Shown here: positions 1 through 11,265 of the stretch, piece after piece
How positions within the stretch are numbered: the first letter of the stretch is position 1
Layout: every line of letters starts with the position of its first letter
Assembly (NCBI GenBank): GCA_005408345.1
Contig: SEMN01000315.1
Location: forward strand, 248,001 to 312,000
Direction of reading: 5' to 3'
Source: Macquaria australasica
Taxonomy: Eukaryota; Chordata; Actinopteri; Centrarchiformes; Percichthyidae
Length of the DNA: 64,000 nucleotides
Notes under the pieces: generated by a model
Told to the model about the DNA's origin: nothing
The model's database searches: none
What the model saw: the letters and a program-made list of their open reading frames with translations, nothing else
Made by a program: the position numbers and the translations under genes

Positions 1-3000
1 GTCCTGGGAACAGAGCCCAGATACTGATTTACACACAGATTTATGGTAAAAACAATGCTTTAGGAAGCTGGTAGAGCTATGCTAACCGTTTTTGGGTGCA
101 ACTCTGCTGTGCAAAACGGCTGGAGGTTGCCTTTGGTATCTCATTTTCACACATTAGCTGGACCTTGGCTAGAGTGATAAAGCATTTAATATCTAAACCA
201 TATCTCAGCACAAAACCAAGCAGTCTCAGTGGTCCAGGGCAGAATCCCCTTAAAACCCCCTGCTGGGTCCTTTCTATACTATAGCCAGGGTGGGAAATCA
301 CCACTGTACATTTGGTAATTTCTTGACATTATCAACCCCCTTGGGACAGTAACTCTTATTTGGAAATCCTGCATGGATGATGAATTCTGAGAGTAAGTTG
401 CTACTGTGGCCAGGCAGCAAACAGGTTTCATGGCCTGTCTGTAGTACTTTCTCTGCCAATCAAAATTCTGTGGAAACTAAATTACAGCAACCTATTTGCT
501 TCATGACTCAGTAACATTTATCACATCTGAGTAGCTGGGGTAAAGGCCATTTAACAAATACTTAGCAGACTAATAGAGGATTTCCTCCACAATGTTATTG
601 CCAGACTTTTATAAATGCTTTCTAAATGCAACTGTCTTGTGTTTACCAAAACCAAAGGACAAATGTAAATCCTGCTGTGATGGCAGGATGCAAAAAGCAA
701 TGTTTGATTAAACTTGTCACCTATCTGATTGCCGTTAACTGCTCCACCTCAACACTGTCTGCTTGTTTGTTTGCTCGCTGGGGGGGGGCAAGAGAATAGA
801 CTATTTACCCTCAGGAGACAGAGAAATGGTCACTCATTGCAATAAAAAGCTTTATACAATGTAAAAGACAATCCCTCACAATGCACAGCTCACTATAAGG
901 GGAGGAGCAAAAGGGACAAAAACTTTAAGAGTTGGCAGAATGAAGGATAAAGTAGAAATTATGAGAGCTAATGGGTTAATCCTCTTTTTTTTTCCTTTTA
1001 TTTTTAAGATTGCAAGGTCTGAGCAAACAGGACAGAGTGATAAGAACGGGAGCTAAGGGTCTAATTCCAACAAGATAAAGAGACCCACACCGGCTCACAT
1101 ACATGCACATATATATGCACATATAGTATGTACCTATAAGACTGGCTGCTTGTATAGACACGAATCCTGTAAAAGGTACTCTAGAAAGAGCATCAAAGCC
1201 CTCTAATACCACAGTCCTTAGTACAGTCAATGTGAGGGAAGTCATCTTTGTGACCTTTTTTCAAGAACACATTGACAGCTGCACTGCTGGTATAATTCAC
1301 ATATGGTGCTTCCAACATGTGTGCTATAAACTAGTTTTGATAGTGCAGTAAAAAGGTGCTGGAGTTCTCATAAAGCAACACAGACAAACACACCAGGGTT
1401 TTTCCTCAGTAGGTACTTTTGTTTTCGTGTGGCAACGACAGTGCAGATACATATCTTTCAAGATTTGGAATAAAAGTCTTCATTTCCTTTTATGAACTGA
1501 AAGAACGAACCACCTTTTTCCTGATGAAGCCGTGCAGTTTGAGATGAACTGGGTGAGGTCTTTCTGAGACTTCAAACCGGCTGTTAAAATGAACTTCTGT
1601 CGGTTCTGCGTGACTGGAAAATCAGACAGAAACCAGATTCTTAAAAGTGGTAATCCTCAAGATTTATGATTTTTCGTCTCCATCTCTGGTGCTAAGTGCT
1701 GGCGTGTCTGCTCTTCATTTCCTAAAGATCACATGCAAATCAGCATGTCTTCCTTGGATTTTCTGATGATGCACTTTGGGTATTTGTAGGTTTTACGTGC
1801 ACTACTTTCTTTATCAAATTAGCTATTACGTTCATGCTTCACCTGTGTAGAATAAAAGACTCAGACCTGACTTGTAGTCTACAGATGATTTCTATCGTAA
1901 CCAGCTTCAGTGTACAGTGTATGTGTGGATTGAAGTATGTTGTGAGGTTTTATCATATCACTCAGCACTTGTCATGCACCGTGTCAGTGCGCATTATACT
2001 GCTAAGTTATTAGTGAAACAGGCTTTGTACTGATGTTGTCAACACAAACATTCCTGGACAAATATACTTCTCTTGTGCTTTCTGACCGTTGCAGCTCCAG
2101 AAAGCTTTTTTTTTTAATGTCATCCAATCCTGACACCTGAATGCATCAGTTTAATACATCATAGTGCAGTTTTCAGCACAACACACTGCTAAACAACTGT
2201 AAAATTAAAATTTGACACACTGCACACAAAGTTGTTGTTTTTTAAAGATTGTCTTCTTTGTTTTGTACTTTACTCACAACAGGTTGAGTGATAACAGAAA
2301 AGAAGACCTCAGGGAAAAAGACATAACCACGCCTCTCCTGCTTCAAACTCTTTGTGTATAAGTTAATTTCTGTTTATGCATGTGTTTACATAAATACCTT
2401 TTTAAAAAGGTCATATCTTTAACAGAAAAACAGCTGGCTAGCAACTGACTTCTAGGTTGTGTGCTTCACACAAATAAATGATTAGCTTCAATTAACGGCT
2501 TTGAGCTCTTTTGAGCTGGGGAGATTAGTTTTGTCGATTTTTTTCCAGGGAGAGGCTGCTAACAAATCTAAAGGGGCATTTTTAAACAGTACGAGGAGGA
2601 AATGTTATAAAAGAAATTACTGCCATGTGTCCAACTCTGTGTTGCGCACCTGGCAAAAATATTCAATCCACATACAGTCAAGATCTCACAGAAAGGCCTG
2701 GCCTATGATTGACAGGAAAAGACCTCTACCTAAAAGCGAAATGCCTCTCAAACTTAAACAGTGGCAAACAAGGCCTTCACAACAAACAGATATTAAAAGA
2801 ATTATAGCTGTAAGAAGTAACATAGAAGTATTAGTTTATGAAGATTTACTTCATAAATTGTGCGCTATATCGTATTTCAAGTTAAATTTCATGTCATTTC
2901 CATGCAACAATATTTTATGTTAAAGTCTATTTTATTTAGCTAATTATTTAATGTTGATAGATTACTTTAATATAATTCATTTAATTCATTTTTAAATAGT

Positions 3001-3061
3001 CTTGTTTATAGGTCAGTGGTGCTGGTCTTGATTATGCGTCCCTCTCTCACATTCCTTGCAG

Positions 3062-3227
3062 TATTACCTCGCAAGGCAATAACACAGGCTCCATTGAGCC
3101 CCATCGCACCAACAACAAGATCATTGAGGAAGTGTCGCACAGGCTCGTCACACACTTTCCACTGACCTCTTCCAGCGAGCCGAAGCAACACAGCGAGCCA
3201 AATGTGATTAGCCCCGCAATGCCATAA
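3062..3227 (+). other. Candidate terminal coding exon (unassigned)
   Basis: A pyrimidine-rich tract ending in CAG at 3059-3061 looks like a good splice acceptor. It is followed by 54 open codons, from ATT at 3063 to a TAA at 3225-3227. The peptide includes GSIEPHRTNNKIIEEVSH and the local DNA is clearly more GC-rich than its flanks, with many C or G third positions. An AATAAA occurs at about 3717 on the same strand. I do not recognise the peptide and no upstream exon was found in the window. The minus strand is also open across this island, so strand and coding status are uncertain. Confidence 0.25.
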
Positions 3228-3803
3228 ATTAAATGGGCATATAGCACAAATACTCCAGTGATCCACTTCTGTGGAAGCAGTGAAATCTGTGGCTATCTAT
3301 CAAGCAAAAGGAGTCAGCTGCGCAAGTGAGCGAGGCTCAAAGTGATTTGTAAGTAGCTGATGTTGCAGCATGTGTGCATCTGAAGTCCGCTCTAGTAATT
3401 ATAAAAAGATTTGTTTGCACAATGTTTGTCACTTGGAAATGAGTGAAGGAAAGGAAGGAAAAAGGCCTGTCTCTGTGCTGGTAAATTCACATTTCATGTA
3501 TTTATTTGGCTGAGTGAAAAAGCTCAATTTCTTCCACTAAATAGATTACTTGCAAGCAACATTATTGAGGTATTGAAGATTCAGACAGCGCTGTTGGCCC
3601 ATGATGACCGATGTCTTTGGGGCTTTCCACTCTGAAAATAGGACTGCAAGAAACACTTGTGGGATTAAAAACTAAAATATAATATTGGATATTGGCACAA
3701 GATATCAGCTATCAGAAATAAAAAAAAAAACACACTTCTAAATCTTGTGAAAGGGGTCAAACACTACAAGTGGAACAAAATATTCCTATGTGGGTTGAAA
3801 AGA

Positions 3804-3805
<2 letters not shown>

Positions 3806-3890
<85 letters not shown>
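3806..3890. repeat. (AT)n microsatellite, 85 bp
   Basis: An uninterrupted alternating A/T run of about 42 units. It is one of three long AT tracts in the window; the others are near 18.6 and 59.8 kb. Confidence 0.97.
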
Positions 3891-3891
<1 letters not shown>

Positions 3892-6177
3892 CAAACATTT
3901 TAACTCTGCTATATGGAAGGACTTCCTCTAACCACAGGAAAAATCATCATACGAATAGTTAAAATGAAAAAAAAAAAAAAAAGCCTCTGCTGATTCAGCT
4001 GAAATGTTTGCTGGCGTTTATGTCCGCTGCCTCACTGGTGGATATTGACCTCGCCATGTTACAGCCTCACCTATAGCTTCACGTGGAGACTAGTATTATG
4101 AAAGCAAACATAAATCTCATGCGATGACAGCTCTGGTGGAGAAACACAGGCCATTTTTGAGGAGGCCAACACAGAAGAGAAAACAATGACTGACAGTTTT
4201 TCTTACCGTTCTGGTTGAAATGTTATTACATCTCTTGTTCGTGCCTTTTTCCTATTGTTCCTTGCACTTCAATCAACACTTTTCTGACACAATCTTGACA
4301 GAATTTGAAAAACGCGACGCTTGATAACAATAGAGTTGAGTGCCGGGCTATTGCACTGGATTGCATTAGTTTTGTACAGCTGTTCCTTCATTCCTTTATT
4401 ACTTAATACTCTTCCTTTATTATAAAACAATCTTCAAAGCTGTGTTTTCTTGCTTCCTGTGACCTGCAGAAACAACCCACCATGTCAAATTCCTAGTGTG
4501 TGTTAACTGACTTTGCCATGAAAACTGAGATTCAGGAGCTGCATGTCGCTGCTCGCAGAGTTCAATGCACTGCTATTGTAACTCTAGACTGACGGTATGA
4601 TGATAGTTCCTCTGGTGCGGGAGAGGTGGAGTAGGGGGGTTGCATTTTCACTGAATGGCATGAATGTCCCAAACTGGATTAACGTGTTGGTTTATATGGT
4701 GACAGTCACGTCACTGCATTGTGATCTTTAACAATCAAGTCTTTTGTCTGCAGAGAGGCGATGGATGAGTGGAAATCTTAGATAAAGAGCTCTGTGCATC
4801 CAGAACAAAAATTGTTACTTCTGTGCTAAATGTTGATTATAGTTTCATGTGCATGCGCTCTGTCTAATAAAAACTGGCAGCTATGTTTGCTCATGATGTG
4901 TGTATCTTTTGGCATGGATCTGATTAAATTAGCTTTTGACTGCATGGGCAGGCTGCCAGCGCTTAGCAGATGCAAATATAAAATACAAATGCTTCAGGTT
5001 TGATGGACATGACAGCATGTTGCAGCTGGGTGCTGGTATCCAGGCAGACAAGTACCAGGATAGATCACGCTGACACTGAACTGAGTGTCAGCCGCTGACT
5101 GAATACACAAAGCCTACAACTGTCCTAGCAGCTTGGTTCAGGAACTGCAGGGTTTCCCAAAAGCTCAGACCCTTCCTGAGTCACCGCCAGCCCTGCTGGG
5201 ATTCCCCCATGGCTCCAGCCCAGGCAGTGAAGTAACTTGTGAGTTTTTTTCCTGCATTTTTTGGCAGGATAACAGGAGTTAAAGCCCCACGTGCCGCACA
5301 GGCCCTTCAGAAATGTAGCTTTTGGCACAGAAACAGCTGACCGCCAGCCAAGCCACACTGCTTCCCACTTCTTTAATGGCAGGAAAACGTGTGGTGTGCA
5401 GACAGCACACACACTCACTGTGATACAATTCATGTGGATACGTACAGGTGTGTTCTTACTGAAACATGTAAGAAACGTCAAGTGATACAATGTCAGCCTG
5501 AAGCCTCGAAGGGTGATTTAAATACAGTGACAACATAAAAAGCAGCCTTTTCAACCCTGTAAAGGATTATATTTTGATAATAAGAAAACAAACAGGCGTC
5601 AGACCTGTTTGTCTTGTCTGTGCATGTTTGTCTGTCATTAATTTACAGCCACTAACCAGTTTAGTGGCCAACTGCCAGCGACTTCCGCTCACTCAGCCAT
5701 GATGCTCGGAGACAAACCGATTTGCATACTACACTCAGTGCTTCCAAGTGTTTTTCAAATACCCTCGGGCTGAGATCAGGCGTCTGACAGGAAGCCGTGT
5801 GGATTTCTGCTTGTCAACGTTTGAAGGACAATGTGCATCTTGATACGTACATTGAATTGAGGTGTGAATCTACAAACATCAACACCAATGAACAGAACTC
5901 TCAATACAGATCCCGTAACAACCTGATTGTTTAGAGAAGATGCCAGAGGGACCAGTGCACATGTCAAGAGAAGGAAGGCACAGTAAATACACTCCCAGGA
6001 ACCAAGAGCACACAACATCAAAGCTATGTGAAGACAGACATGGCCGATGGCCAAGCAGCAATATGTGTGTCAGCTATGGTAAGACTTGTATCAAGCTGCT
6101 ATTGGGCTTTCATGATATGATGGGAGTTACTCACTGACTGGAAAAACATCTTGGAAAGCGACAAATGAGAATCTAAT

Positions 6178-6486
6178 TAGGGCTGCAACTAACAGTTATT
6201 TTCATTACTGATTTATCTTTTGATTTTTTTTCAAATTATCCATTGAGCTTCTAAACGGTCAGAAAATCAAATCAATCACGGTCAAACTTTTTTTTTTTAA
6301 TTACTTCAAATTCCTTGTTCCATCTAACCAATCATCAAAAGGGCAAAGTTTTCAAATAAGACTAAAATAAAACTGAGAAAAGCAGCAAATCCTCACATTG
6401 GAGAAGCTGGAACCAGTGTTGGGTGTTCTTTCCTGGTAAATTATTGATGATGATCAATTATTAAAATTGTTTTGCGATTTTCTATT
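6178..6486 (+). mobile_element. Degenerate MITE-like repeat, TAGGGCTGCAAC family
   Basis: The block begins with TAGGGCTGCAAC followed by AT-rich sequence with repeated GATTA/ATTAT motifs. A segment reading CTCACATTGGAGAAGCTGGA follows. I recognise this layout from a very common teleost non-autonomous repeat that I would place near hAT elements. Related sequence in reverse orientation ends at 11,265 and at 31,069. The right boundary is approximate and the class assignment is from memory. Confidence 0.55.
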
Positions 6487-9345
6487 GCAGACCAAGTCGG
6501 AGGTAGATTTCCATCAGCTATAACAGACTAATAACTTTAGAAACCTGAATTACATTATTGACACAGCTTTTAAGCCTCGAAAGACATATATTTTAATAAC
6601 CAAAATCCTACAATATGTGAAATCACAATATTGATATATCGCCAGGTCAAGGTCTGCCAATTTTTCAACACCTCCCTTTGATGGGAAATTACAGAGTTTC
6701 TACAAAAATAGAACACATGCGTCAGTTCTTCAAATCATGAGCAACAGCAAGCGTCTTTATGTTGACTCGGTTTCATAACAAGCAGTGTTGCTTATTAGGG
6801 CCGGCCTACTTCATGCAAAAGCAAGGGGAGGCCTTTTAAAACCTGAACTTGATCGCCGGCAATACGTTTCTATTCCACAATGTAAACGCACATCCCCTCG
6901 CTCCCCCCACCACCACCCACTCGCTGCAGCAGTATTTCTCTCCACTGGAAACACTGAGCTGGTGCAGTTGGTTGGTGTCGGCCACAGGATACCATATGCC
7001 ACATTGGACCAAACAGATTAGTGCAGCAATTTCTGGGCAAGCCTCTAAGGTGATTGGAGGATGGTGGGGTGCAGGGTGTGATAAGGGCCTGGAAATCTCT
7101 CTTAAGAATTTCAGTGCTTAATAATCACATTGGGAAGCTGCAGGTTCCAAGTTCCACAATTTAACATCTCACACTTTCTCTTTGTTTAAGATGTTACATG
7201 TACTTTAACATGGACGACGTTTGGCATTTTGACTGCTCAAAATGATTTTTCGAGCCAAACTTTAAATGGAATCACATCAACAAATGATGACTGGCTCCCT
7301 GCCAAAGTGGCTGGTAACGTAAAAAACAAGGTGCAGGAAAACCTGACCAGAATTCTACCAATGGCTGGTGGTAAATCCTCTTTTCAAATTCTTTCGCCAT
7401 AAAAATCTAAAAGTAAACTTCCAAAGGAAAAGACTCTCCAGGCCTCCTCCTCCATCCTGTTCCTGTCGGTCAGATTTCTGGTGCAGGTTTTCAGGTTTCA
7501 AAATCTCATTTCCACATTCATTTGTGACATCGCAGCCACAACCGAAAATATGTCACTTATGTTAAAATAAACTTTCATAGTGTCAAGGAAATTTCATAAC
7601 TGTGTTCCTGTCATCTCTGCTACACAGCAGAATAAAATATGGGCCAATATCTTGTATTCTTGCGACAAAACTGCTGAGGTTGTATCTTTAAATCTGATCA
7701 TTTTTATACAACATGTTAATAGTCTTCGTTCAACTTTACATCTTGACACGCCAGAAAAGCCTCTGAAACCACATTTAGATCAGACCAGGACGATGAAAAT
7801 CTACACAGAAACCAGACCTTCCAACTGTTATATGGCCATTAGGACAAACTGCTATACGAGGCTTTAAAACCAAACCAGCTTCCTGTGCCTATACTCCCCC
7901 ACCCCCACTACTTGGTGAGAAACTATAACACCAACCACAAACCAAGTCAGTTTTGGTTGTGGCTGTGAGGTTTGTTGGCTCCTGAAAAAATACAGTAAGA
8001 AGACCTCTACTGAATCCACTTGGGATGACAAGTTTGCTGCCCCCTTTTCATGTCCGCTGACATCATACAGAGGAACACACTTCCTATTATATACAGTGGA
8101 TTTTCCCACCACCCTGCTGTAGAAGTGAAGGCAGCTCATTGTGTCCATATCACTCCCCTGACATGCTGGACTTGACTTGATCTCAGCAGACTCTTATATA
8201 AAGCTGCTCCACCTTTGTTTTGCACTTCCAGAGAATTTCAACAATTTAAGGGGATTCCACGTGTGAGAAACCGACACTTTTGTGAAATCATATCGATTGG
8301 ATGTCAGATCTGCGCCTGTGTTGATCCTTGAGAGTTATTTTTACATCTTTAAATACATGTAAGCTGTTTAGGCGTGTTCAGATCTCAAACAGGACTGAAA
8401 TTTGCATAGTCCTGCCTTTGGACAAGGTCCGGACAATCACAGTCCTGCCAAGACCAATATCACTACAATATTACAACATCATTACCACTCTGGTTTTGAT
8501 ATTATTAATGTGAGTAGCAAAAAGGCCTTGTCAGCAGCTTCGAGTTCATTCATGAAGCCACATTTAGCTCTGAATCATCTTAGTGTCTCCGCTTTGACCC
8601 CCAACATGACATTTTGTCAGGCCAAACTTTCTGTAAAGGCAGTTGTTGACGCTGTCACGTGCACTTACTTTGCACACCGTGCGGATTTAAAAATCATTTT
8701 AATTAGCAGTTTGGCACACAAATCTTTTATAACAAACACACGAGCAGTTGGTTTATCCGTCACCGGCCTCTTTAAGCAAAGCACAGGATAATACTGTAAA
8801 TAATCAGCTTGTAATATTAGCCGAGGTAGCCAGCCAAGTTATGTTTTAACGTTTGTGGCAGCGTTTTGCCGAGAACGTGAAATCAAGTTAACGGTCGAAA
8901 CACGAACGTTAGCCGTTAATACCGTTTAAGTTAGTTGTGAAGCTAGTTGACAGTAAATACGACCACCGATATCTTACAACACACACATTTATATTTTTTT
9001 ACGCTCTATATTCGGTTAAAACTCGGTGTAACCGCCGAAAAACCCTGTACAAAAATCAAACACCGGATCTTCCGTTAGATTGTACTAAAATAAATAGTGC
9101 CGTCACATGCAGCGTAGGTTAAATTAGCAGGTGAGTCCATCCGCTACCTTAGCAATAGCAAAATTGATCAGGCGATTTGATAACGTCACATCGATTAAAA
9201 AGAAGCTGCGTCCTGTAAGTGACGAGTAAGTTAAAAGCAGAGGCAGCAGAAAAAGAAGGAAGCCACACACACAAAAATGATTTGTGAGACAGTAGGCTGT
9301 AGACATAAATAAGGCAAACGAAAAACAGAGAGAAAATAAACTTAC

Positions 9346-9640
9346 ATCGGCTTCCGTTTCGTTTTTACACTCTTTGGAACCGGAAGAAACATTCCTGTTT
9401 TCCCCGTCTCTGAGCGCAGTCTCCCCGAGTCTCCCCCTCCGATTACACACAGAGAAAAAGGCACCAACAAGAGGAAGAGAAGAGGTGCTTCGTGTGTCTA
9501 TCGGCTACAATTAAAGTGGTTTCATGTGACTGCATGATATCCACGCATTCGGCTTTCGCGTGTAATTGTGTTTTCGGAGTTTGCGTGTCGGTTTGAGAGC
9601 CCGCAACGTTCAGCCAGACAGACAGACACAGACAGAGAGA
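9346..9640 (-). other. Probable non-coding first exon of an unidentified gene
   Basis: On the minus strand a consensus donor follows the exon edge (CCGAT then GTAAGT, donor bases at 9344-9345). The exon body is GC- and CpG-richer than its surroundings and has no long open frame, as expected for a 5' untranslated exon. A CCAAT box lies upstream at 9683-9687 and a GA-rich stretch at about 9,620-9,650. The downstream exons would lie towards the left edge or beyond it. The human neighbours of R3HDM4 include ARID3A, KISS1R and MED16, but I cannot assign any of them. The upstream (5') boundary is a guess. Confidence 0.35.
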
Positions 9641-9682
9641 GAGAGAGGCGTGGAGAGACTCTCCGGCCTGCACAGTCACATC

Positions 9683-9687
9683 ATTGG
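9683..9687 (-). promoter_or_regulatory. CCAAT box upstream of the 9.35-kb exon
   Basis: ATTGG on the plus strand reads CCAAT on the minus strand, within AACCAATGA. It lies about 40 bases upstream of the assumed exon start and is oriented with the predicted minus-strand transcript. Confidence 0.3.
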
Positions 9688-10030
9688 TTGACAAACAGTA
9701 ATCAGATGCAAATTCCTAACCTCTGAATCAGCAGGGGCCGGCCCCCCAAACATCCCCTCCACCCCCCAGAGCAGGGCATGTCGGTAAATGCGAGGGTGTG
9801 AATTATAAAAATGGGCTGGGAGTGGGGCGAAAAGGTGGAGAGTGAGGCAGAGAGGCTGTCCACGGATGATGCATAAACTCAGACAGACTTTACGTTTTTA
9901 TCTCCCTACAGTATCTCACAGATTAACCCTTAACTTGACTTAAAACAGCCACTTGTTTATACAGATTGCCTGTGAAACTGTATAAAATATGGTTCCCAAC
10001 ACGTGTGTGACAATATAAATCTAAATTATT

Positions 10031-11265
10031 AGAGCTGAAACGCTTATTAATGCTTATTAGCTTATTAATTGATTAGTTGATATACTAATCAAAAACAATC
10101 TGCAACTATTTTCATAATTGATAAATCTTTAATTAGGGCCCGAGCACCGAAAATCGGTGCAAGGACCTATTGAATTTGTAAGAGTTACTATTATTATTGT
10201 TATTATTATTTGTCGTCATCGACTGCAAAAATTAGGTGCTAAACGTGGTCGAAAAGTCAAAAATTTGTCAGGCTTGGTGAAAATAGCGATCTGACATAAT
10301 AGTGCCACCTACAGTTTTTAAAACAAAAGCTCCCCCCTTTCACTTTCACCTAGATGCACCAAATTTGGTATGCATATGTATCATGTCCAGACTTAGAAAA
10401 AAACCTCTTGGAGCCCTACCCTAAACCCAACAGGAAGTCAGTTATTTTGAATACAATTTCAATTTTATTGCAATTTTTTCCATTTGGGGGCTCCATACTT
10501 TGACGAACTTGTCCTAGAGATTTTATCGGATCGGCTTCAAATTTGGCCTGTGCCATCTAAAGACCTTGGCCATGAAAAGTTGCATCATGAAAAATGAAAC
10601 TGTTGTAACTCGGCTCTCCACTGCTTCTCCACTGCTCCCTCTCTGCTCTGCGTGTGTGTGTTGGAGCTGAGATCCTACACACACACCGTCCTCTTAAATA
10701 TTTTTGAGAGGACAGAGAAACCAGTGAGACCATAGATGACAGCAAAACATGATAGACAACTCTCAGCATAATTTCTTCTCATTCAGCTAACACGCTGTGA
10801 AAAATACTTGGGCGGTGCACCAAAGTGTTATAGTGTTAGGGAAAACCCTGATTATTTTATTTCTTATGGGCGCTGAGATGAATGATCTATTTATAAAATG
10901 ACTGTGTTTGCCGACCCTGTCACCGGCCCTCACGGCCCAAAAACCAGCCCGGCCTGCTGGAAATCTTCCCTTTTCTCCCGGTTAACCTCTCCGTGCCTGG
11001 TGTTCGGTCGTGAAGCGGCGGATGCTGCACACCCTGACGTGCGCAGATGTGCGAGGACCCCTCAACGCTGATTGCAGCTTTAATTTAAGTTATTATTCAA
11101 GCAAAAAATGCCAAACTAGCTTCTCAGTTGTGAGGATTTGGTCAGATAAAAACAAGCAATTTGATAATAATTTATACATATTATAGACCAAAGTATTAAT
11201 AAATTAATCAAGAAAATTATCTGCAGATTAATCAATGATGAAACTAGTCGTTAGTTGCAGCCCTA
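10031..11265. mobile_element. Nested interspersed repeats
   Basis: The left end begins AGAGCTGAAACG with repeated ATTAAT/GATTAGTTGAT motifs. The right end closes with GTTAGTTGCAGCCCTA, the reverse of the 6.18-kb family start. Between them, from 10,136, lies a second repeat beginning GGGCCCGAGCACCGAAAATC, which contains a short hairpin (CACCGAAAATCGGTG). It continues to about 10,570 with the low-copy-looking text typical of a widespread teleost repeat. The arrangement suggests one element inserted into another. Family names are not certain. Confidence 0.55.

Larger units (their letters stand above)
1..9345. other. Gene-poor left flank
   Basis: No multi-exon protein gene could be built here on either strand. 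Open frames of 60-140 codons occur but lack coding-like composition, paired splice sites or recognisable motifs. The stretch is AT-rich, with a candidate exon island near 3.06-3.23 kb, a long AT dinucleotide tract at 3.8 kb and a degenerate MITE-like repeat at 6.2-6.5 kb. If the minus-strand first exon at about 9.35 kb is real, this stretch would be its long first intron, and the coding exons would lie outside the window. That last point is inference. Confidence 0.5.

Noticed and set aside
2501..2923. 140-codon plus-strand open frame
   Set aside because: AT-rich codon use, no recognisable motif and no paired splice sites; the ATG-like start is not convincing.
5125..5490. 121-codon minus-strand open frame
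   Set aside because: Composition is unlike coding sequence, no family resemblance and no exon partners.
8402..8791. 129-codon plus-strand open frame
   Set aside because: Low-complexity, Ser/Leu-rich chance frame near a CpG-containing shore; no splice or promoter support.
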